This document shows positions 59,480 to 64,000 of a DNA stretch of 64,000 nt, piece after piece. A program made the position numbers and the translations under genes. This DNA is from Hetaerina americana (lineage: Eukaryota; Arthropoda; Insecta; Odonata; Calopterygidae): positions 6,198,665-6,262,664 of the forward strand of contig JAKTNV010000024.1 of NCBI GenBank assembly GCA_022747635.1. The letters are read 5' to 3'. Numbering within the stretch: the first letter of the stretch is position 1; the number at the start of each line of letters is the position of its first letter. A model generated the notes under the pieces. It worked only from the letters and a program-made list of their open reading frames with translations, was not told the DNA's origin and did no database searches.

Positions 59480-60930
59480 GAAAATAGTCTGTACTCGACT
59501 ATTCCATGAAAAATGAAGTACATAATAAATAGGCGTTCGAATGATACGAAAAGGAAATTTCACACAGGTCAACAGAAGATTCATTGTAATTCATTTGTGT
59601 ACCCGCTTTATGGTGGCAGCGACATGATCGCGGCACATAGTGGGGAATTGCTGCTTCATAGTATTACCATTAAAGTACAAACACCTTCATCCATATATAT
59701 TTATCACGATTATTTTCTTTAATTCTTGTAAATTTAGAGCGTTTTCTGCATTTATGCCATATGGCCGCGGGAACTGCACAAATTCGGCAATGGCATATTC
59801 ATTGTATTTCATGCGACTCCATACAAATAAATTCTATGGAAAAATAGGTAGTTTTTACTTGATTGAAATTTACGAGAGGTAAAATAAATAAAAAATAAAA
59901 TACTTTTCAAAGCGGATGGGTTTCCATAAGTGAAACATCATGAAAGTAGGTCAGAGAGTGGTTCGGGCTGCAGTGAAAATCATCTTCAAACACCAACCCG
60001 TGAAAATCGAAATAAAATGTTCGATTCTCCCTCTGCATCAACTTTCCGCCTTATGCAGAGCGCTTTTAAAGCGGATTGCGAGAGTAAAGCGCCTAGGCCT
60101 TGGGGAGGAATGGGAGTATTGCATGTCGGGCCGCTAAGACGACGCACGTGCCTGCTCCAGCTACCGAGTTGTATAAAACTATTCTCGAGCGAATTTCTGC
60201 TTTCCCTCGCATATCTGGCGACGGAGCAAAGGTGACATTCATAAATATCAGGTGAAACTAGATGTAGGTGGCTCTGTCGAGACGAGGTTTGTCGTCTTAA
60301 ATAAACTTGGGATTTGGAGATCTCTTTGTTATAGCATACTTAAATGAGTGTTACTTTTAATATGAAAATGGGGCACCATTTGCATCTATATCAGCCATTT
60401 AGGTGATATTTTTTGGCGGAATTACTTTCACACCTGATCCAAGGAAGGATGTACCCATATTTCAACCGTAATGAAATACGTATAAACAGTAGCTTGATCG
60501 TGGAAAAGATTACTTCTGTTCTTTTTTCATCAATATTTCGAACTTGTACGGCTAAGATTTACCGCGAAACTCCTCGTGGATTATGATTCATTAATGGTGA
60601 AGGAATGTCACATCTAAACCATTAGGAGTGAAATCCGTGGAATCAGGCCACACGTCACACACATCCCTTACGATATTTTAGCGAGCGATATAACAGCTGC
60701 TGATTCATTTCCAGTTAATTCAATACGGCACTAATCAATTAATGACAACATCGCTTTATTCGGGCACAAGATATTCTTTGCAATACAGGACGTCGGCCTG
60801 CGGTCAGTATTTGCCGAACCTTACCCAATTCTCGTGCCCCTCCCAATAAGGCGATTGCAAAAAAAAAAGAATAAAGAGCTCTCGACCTTTTACGCCGTCA
60901 ACATTTTATCGATGGTTGGTCGTGTCCAGC
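59480..60930. other. no gene recognised
   Basis: Mixed DNA. The plus-strand frame at 59930-60235 (101 codons) has no recognised motif. Confidence 0.5.
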
Positions 60931-61080
60931 GTTTATAAAAAGGCCGCCATTGCCACAAACAGTTTTCTGGGGCTGGAAATATGGCGCTAGTCAGCGAACA
61001 CGGGGAAGGGAAGAGGAGGGGTAGAGGCTGCATCGGCGAGATCTGCATAGTCACGGTTATCTAGGGCTCATGTCGCAACG
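60930..61080 (+). promoter_or_regulatory. TATA-like motif followed by a very short open frame
   Basis: TTTATAAAAAGG at about 60932 is a good TATA box. About 45 bases further an ATG in moderate context (AATATGG) opens a 27-codon frame (MALVSEHGEGKRRGRG...). No other support for a transcript exists, so this is a weak candidate promoter. Confidence 0.15.
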
Positions 61081-64000
61081 TCGCGCATTGGAACTCACAC
61101 GCCGGCCTCTATTTTTTCTCCCTCTCGATTAGACGCACGTAGCACACTGACCTACGAGGCGGCAAATGAGGAGGAAATCGTTCGTTTCTTCGAAGCGGCC
61201 ATCAGGTTTCTATTGATAAAACGTCATCGGTAGGTAGCGCCATAAATTTCTCCGGCTGAGTCCTCGCATTATCATGGCGCATGGGGATTAAAAGTCTGAA
61301 TTATGCCAAGAGAAAAATGGAGGTGGGAGTAATATTATCCAACTGATAATCTTATCTCGTTTCGAGAATGACCACCACCACATAAAATCCTCGAGATAGA
61401 CCCCCGCGTTAGTATCCTTTTGTTTGCAAAAAGCGCAAAGGAGACTGAATTTGTCGCCATCATTCGTTGGTTATGAATGCACTGCAAATATACCAGTAGA
61501 ATTCTCTTTAGGCACGCTACGTTTCGCTCACTTTCCCTACGCATGTAGTAAAATTTAGGGGCGTAGAATAAATCAATTGCCGCTCTGAGCACATTAGAGA
61601 GAAGAGAGATAGCAACTCCGACGAATTTTATGATCTCTCTAACCCTTTTAATCCTTTGTTACTTCTGAATAATGTTAAATGCTGCGGAGGTTCAGCATAC
61701 GCATTAAAAATTCAAGACCATACTTTGCAGTGTCAACACTACCGTTCCTTCTTTCCATGTTCTTTGGAAAAACAAAATTGTTAATGATACCACTAAAATT
61801 CCATCCTAATAAGAATGGACTCCCACGTGTCTCAACACAGGAAAGATAACCACGGCGGACCTCGCCATACCCTGATGTTGGGGGGACAACAGCGTGGTGA
61901 TAGCCGGACGGATAAATGAATAAAGGACGTTGCATAAATAAGAGATAAAAGCCTTCGCGAAACTAAGGTAAGGGCATAAAGGGATTCCTCATGTGGGCGT
62001 ATGAGTACTTTAATCGCACTAAGTACGAGAATCGATAAAACAAACCCGAGAGTCGGCTGATGTGTGTCGAGATAAGCGGGTACCCACTACCAATGGCCAC
62101 GAGTAAGTTGGTAAGCGCCCGCACATTTGCCACGCTGGCGTTTTCATTCCAAACCTTTCCTTCTCCTGTCCAAGGCTCCACTTGAATAGAGCATCAGCCG
62201 CGGGATACTCTGAGACGACATTATATGGCAAGTGGCCCGATTCCTCCCGTTGCCAACTCCAAGTTCTAACCGCCTCCGCGGCGGCAAGGAGACGCGAGAA
62301 CAGGGCTGGAGCGAGAAATGTTGAAGTGAAAGGCACTGTAGTTAACCACTTTCGATCGGCGTCCGTCGATGCAGGTACTCAATCTATTTATCTCCATCCC
62401 TTTCTCTCCATAACCTCGTTGTTGTAGACGTGATTCATTTTGTTCTCACAAAAGTGGGCCCGTCCTGTCCGGGCCTTACTTATCCTCTAACGGAGTCAAT
62501 GGAAAATTTGGAAAGAAACATTTTCCAACAAATTGCTAATATTTTTACAATGCTCCACCACACCTTAAGAATATCTAGGCGGGGTCGTCGTTTAGAGCGG
62601 CATCCATAGACTCTACGAAAGTGAAGTCCAGGTGTTCATTCCTCAATTAGTGTTGCCAAAAAGTGACTTCTTTATTCTCCAATTTAATTGATGATTCCGA
62701 AATATAATTCAAATAGCATCATCATGTTCTGTCTTCATTTCATGTAAGTATCAGGAAAACAGATTTAATGTTTCATTCCACTCCCCTGTGTGTGATCAAT
62801 TGAAATGTAGGAGTTCAACGTAAATATGTTCGTTTTTAGGTGAGATTATTCCGAACCCTTTACGGAACCCGAAAAAGTCGTTTACAAAACTACAAATTTA
62901 CACCCGTGACAGAATTAGTTCAAAGGCCTTCCTCCATCAAATTTCTATCTGGATATCCATTAAGCGAACTGTCAGCAAAAATATTTTTAAATATAAAACC
63001 GATGAAGAAAGTGTCGGCGCTCCACAACCAAACTTGTTGTCGCCTAAGACATCGCCATGTTACTTCACTAGCGATTTCTATCTCACGAGTTCGCCTCAAC
63101 TCAAGGTCTTAATTCTCACCGCAGACTTCATAATAGGCTCGGTGCCAGGATGCAAACCAATCATTGGCACTTGGTAAAATTAGCGGGGATGGTAAAGCTT
63201 CCGAGAGGGGAAATAAGAGGGGGCCTAACTGGAAACGGTGACAGAAATAATATCGATTGAAACTTCAAAAACTTTAAATGGCCGAATTCATTTTTCACAT
63301 CGTTTGCACATACTCGTATACAACAATTCCGAGTCACTCCGAACAACTCGGATGATTTATTGAAATTCCATTATCATTGTCGCTTGTATGCACAATTTAC
63401 TTTGCTACATTAGAATGGACATATGTTGCACTAAGCAAGGAGATTTTTCAGTTTCTATCACAGTGAAAATCGCTGAGAAATGTGTAGTCAGTTGCGTTCG
63501 TCACATCATGAACATCTGCCTCAAGTGCTCAATGAATTAAGGAAAACCAGGGGTTTCGTCGATCCAGGACTTGCCGAAGCGCTTCCCTTACTCTTCTTGT
63601 TTGCCAACAACGACAGGGTCTTTTGTATGGCGGTGTAGCATTGGGTGCAATGGATTACCGCCTTGGTTCTTTATTTTGGGATGCCATCCCTGGGTCAAAT
63701 AGTGAAACATGGAATTTTATGTTGAGTCCTTGGAGAAGCACGTCATCAAAGCCGTTGAAACATGAGATGGAACTCCTGCTTGAAATTATTTAGCCTCTTC
63801 CGTGCCTGTTGTAATCTTTATGAAGCAATTAAATATCTTATAAATCGTCTATTTCAATCTGAGTCAAATGGGAAGTAAATCTATCAAATCACCGAAGTTG
63901 AAAACCGGCCACACTCTGAGAAGGATCACCAGCAAGTGATTGATGAACAAACATCAACATTAAAAGTACAAATAGTGAAAGAATAGAGTATTTTCCACTT
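61081..64000. other. no gene recognised
   Basis: CpG-retaining, mixed-composition DNA to the end of the window. I searched the minus strand for the innexin N-terminal half and the plus strand for the next DOCK block and found neither. Confidence 0.5.

Noticed and set aside
54809..64000. Candidate innexin N-terminal exons on the minus strand
   Set aside because: None of the frames contains the TM1, first-loop or YYQWV motifs; the 5' exons were not found.
1..64000. CRISPR arrays, bacterial operons, ribosome binding sites, rRNA genes
   Set aside because: Nothing of the kind is present; the sequence is eukaryotic.

Overview
The window looks like a piece of an insect nuclear genome. It has spliced genes with canonical GT-AG introns, a very large intron, an innexin (an invertebrate gap-junction family), and many decayed eukaryotic transposable elements: mariner, LINE, tRNA-derived SINE and Penelope-like. 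The innexin matches insect Innexin3 best. The long introns and the CpG mosaic suggest a hemimetabolous or other large-genome insect, but that is an inference.

Two protein-coding genes are well supported, and both are partial. (1) On the + strand, five exons (5339-5422, 37923-37963, 38057-38112, 38335-38431, 39203-39351) encode about 141 contiguous residues of a DOCK3/DOCK4-type Rac/Rap exchange factor (sponge, spg): the N-terminal SH3 domain and the helical segment after it. The start codon exon is not found, the intron after the first visible exon is 32.5 kb, and no later exon could be found. (2) On the - strand, two exons (54701-54417 and 52746-52135) encode the second half of an Innexin3-like channel subunit, from the end of TM2 through TM3, the second extracellular loop with its two cysteines, TM4 and the cytoplasmic tail to the stop. 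Its 5' exons were not found and may lie beyond the right edge.

The rest is non-coding. From 1 to about 37.8 kb the DNA is CpG-rich, with patches of high GC and strong purine/pyrimidine asymmetry. Inserted in it are a tRNA-derived SINE with an (AT)n tail, a Penelope-like remnant, a 73-nt tRNA-like sequence flanked by inverted repeats, a decayed mariner, LINE fragments and a young, internally deleted mariner with a near-identical partial copy beside it. From about 37.8 to 51 kb, over the clustered spg exons and the sequence after them, CpG nearly disappears and the repeats are older. CpG rises again at about 51-52 kb, where the Innexin3 3' end begins, and stays high to 64 kb. The most interesting large-scale signal is this sharply bounded CpG-depleted domain, best explained by past germline methylation of the spg gene body. 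The same repeat family keeps its CpGs outside the domain and shows TpG at aligned positions inside it.

No clearly new molecular system was found. The items most worth following are the CpG domain, the truncated DOCK gene next to an opposing innexin, a probable GC-AG intron, the inverted-repeat-flanked tRNA-like unit, and two exon-like minus-strand frames I could not assign to a family.
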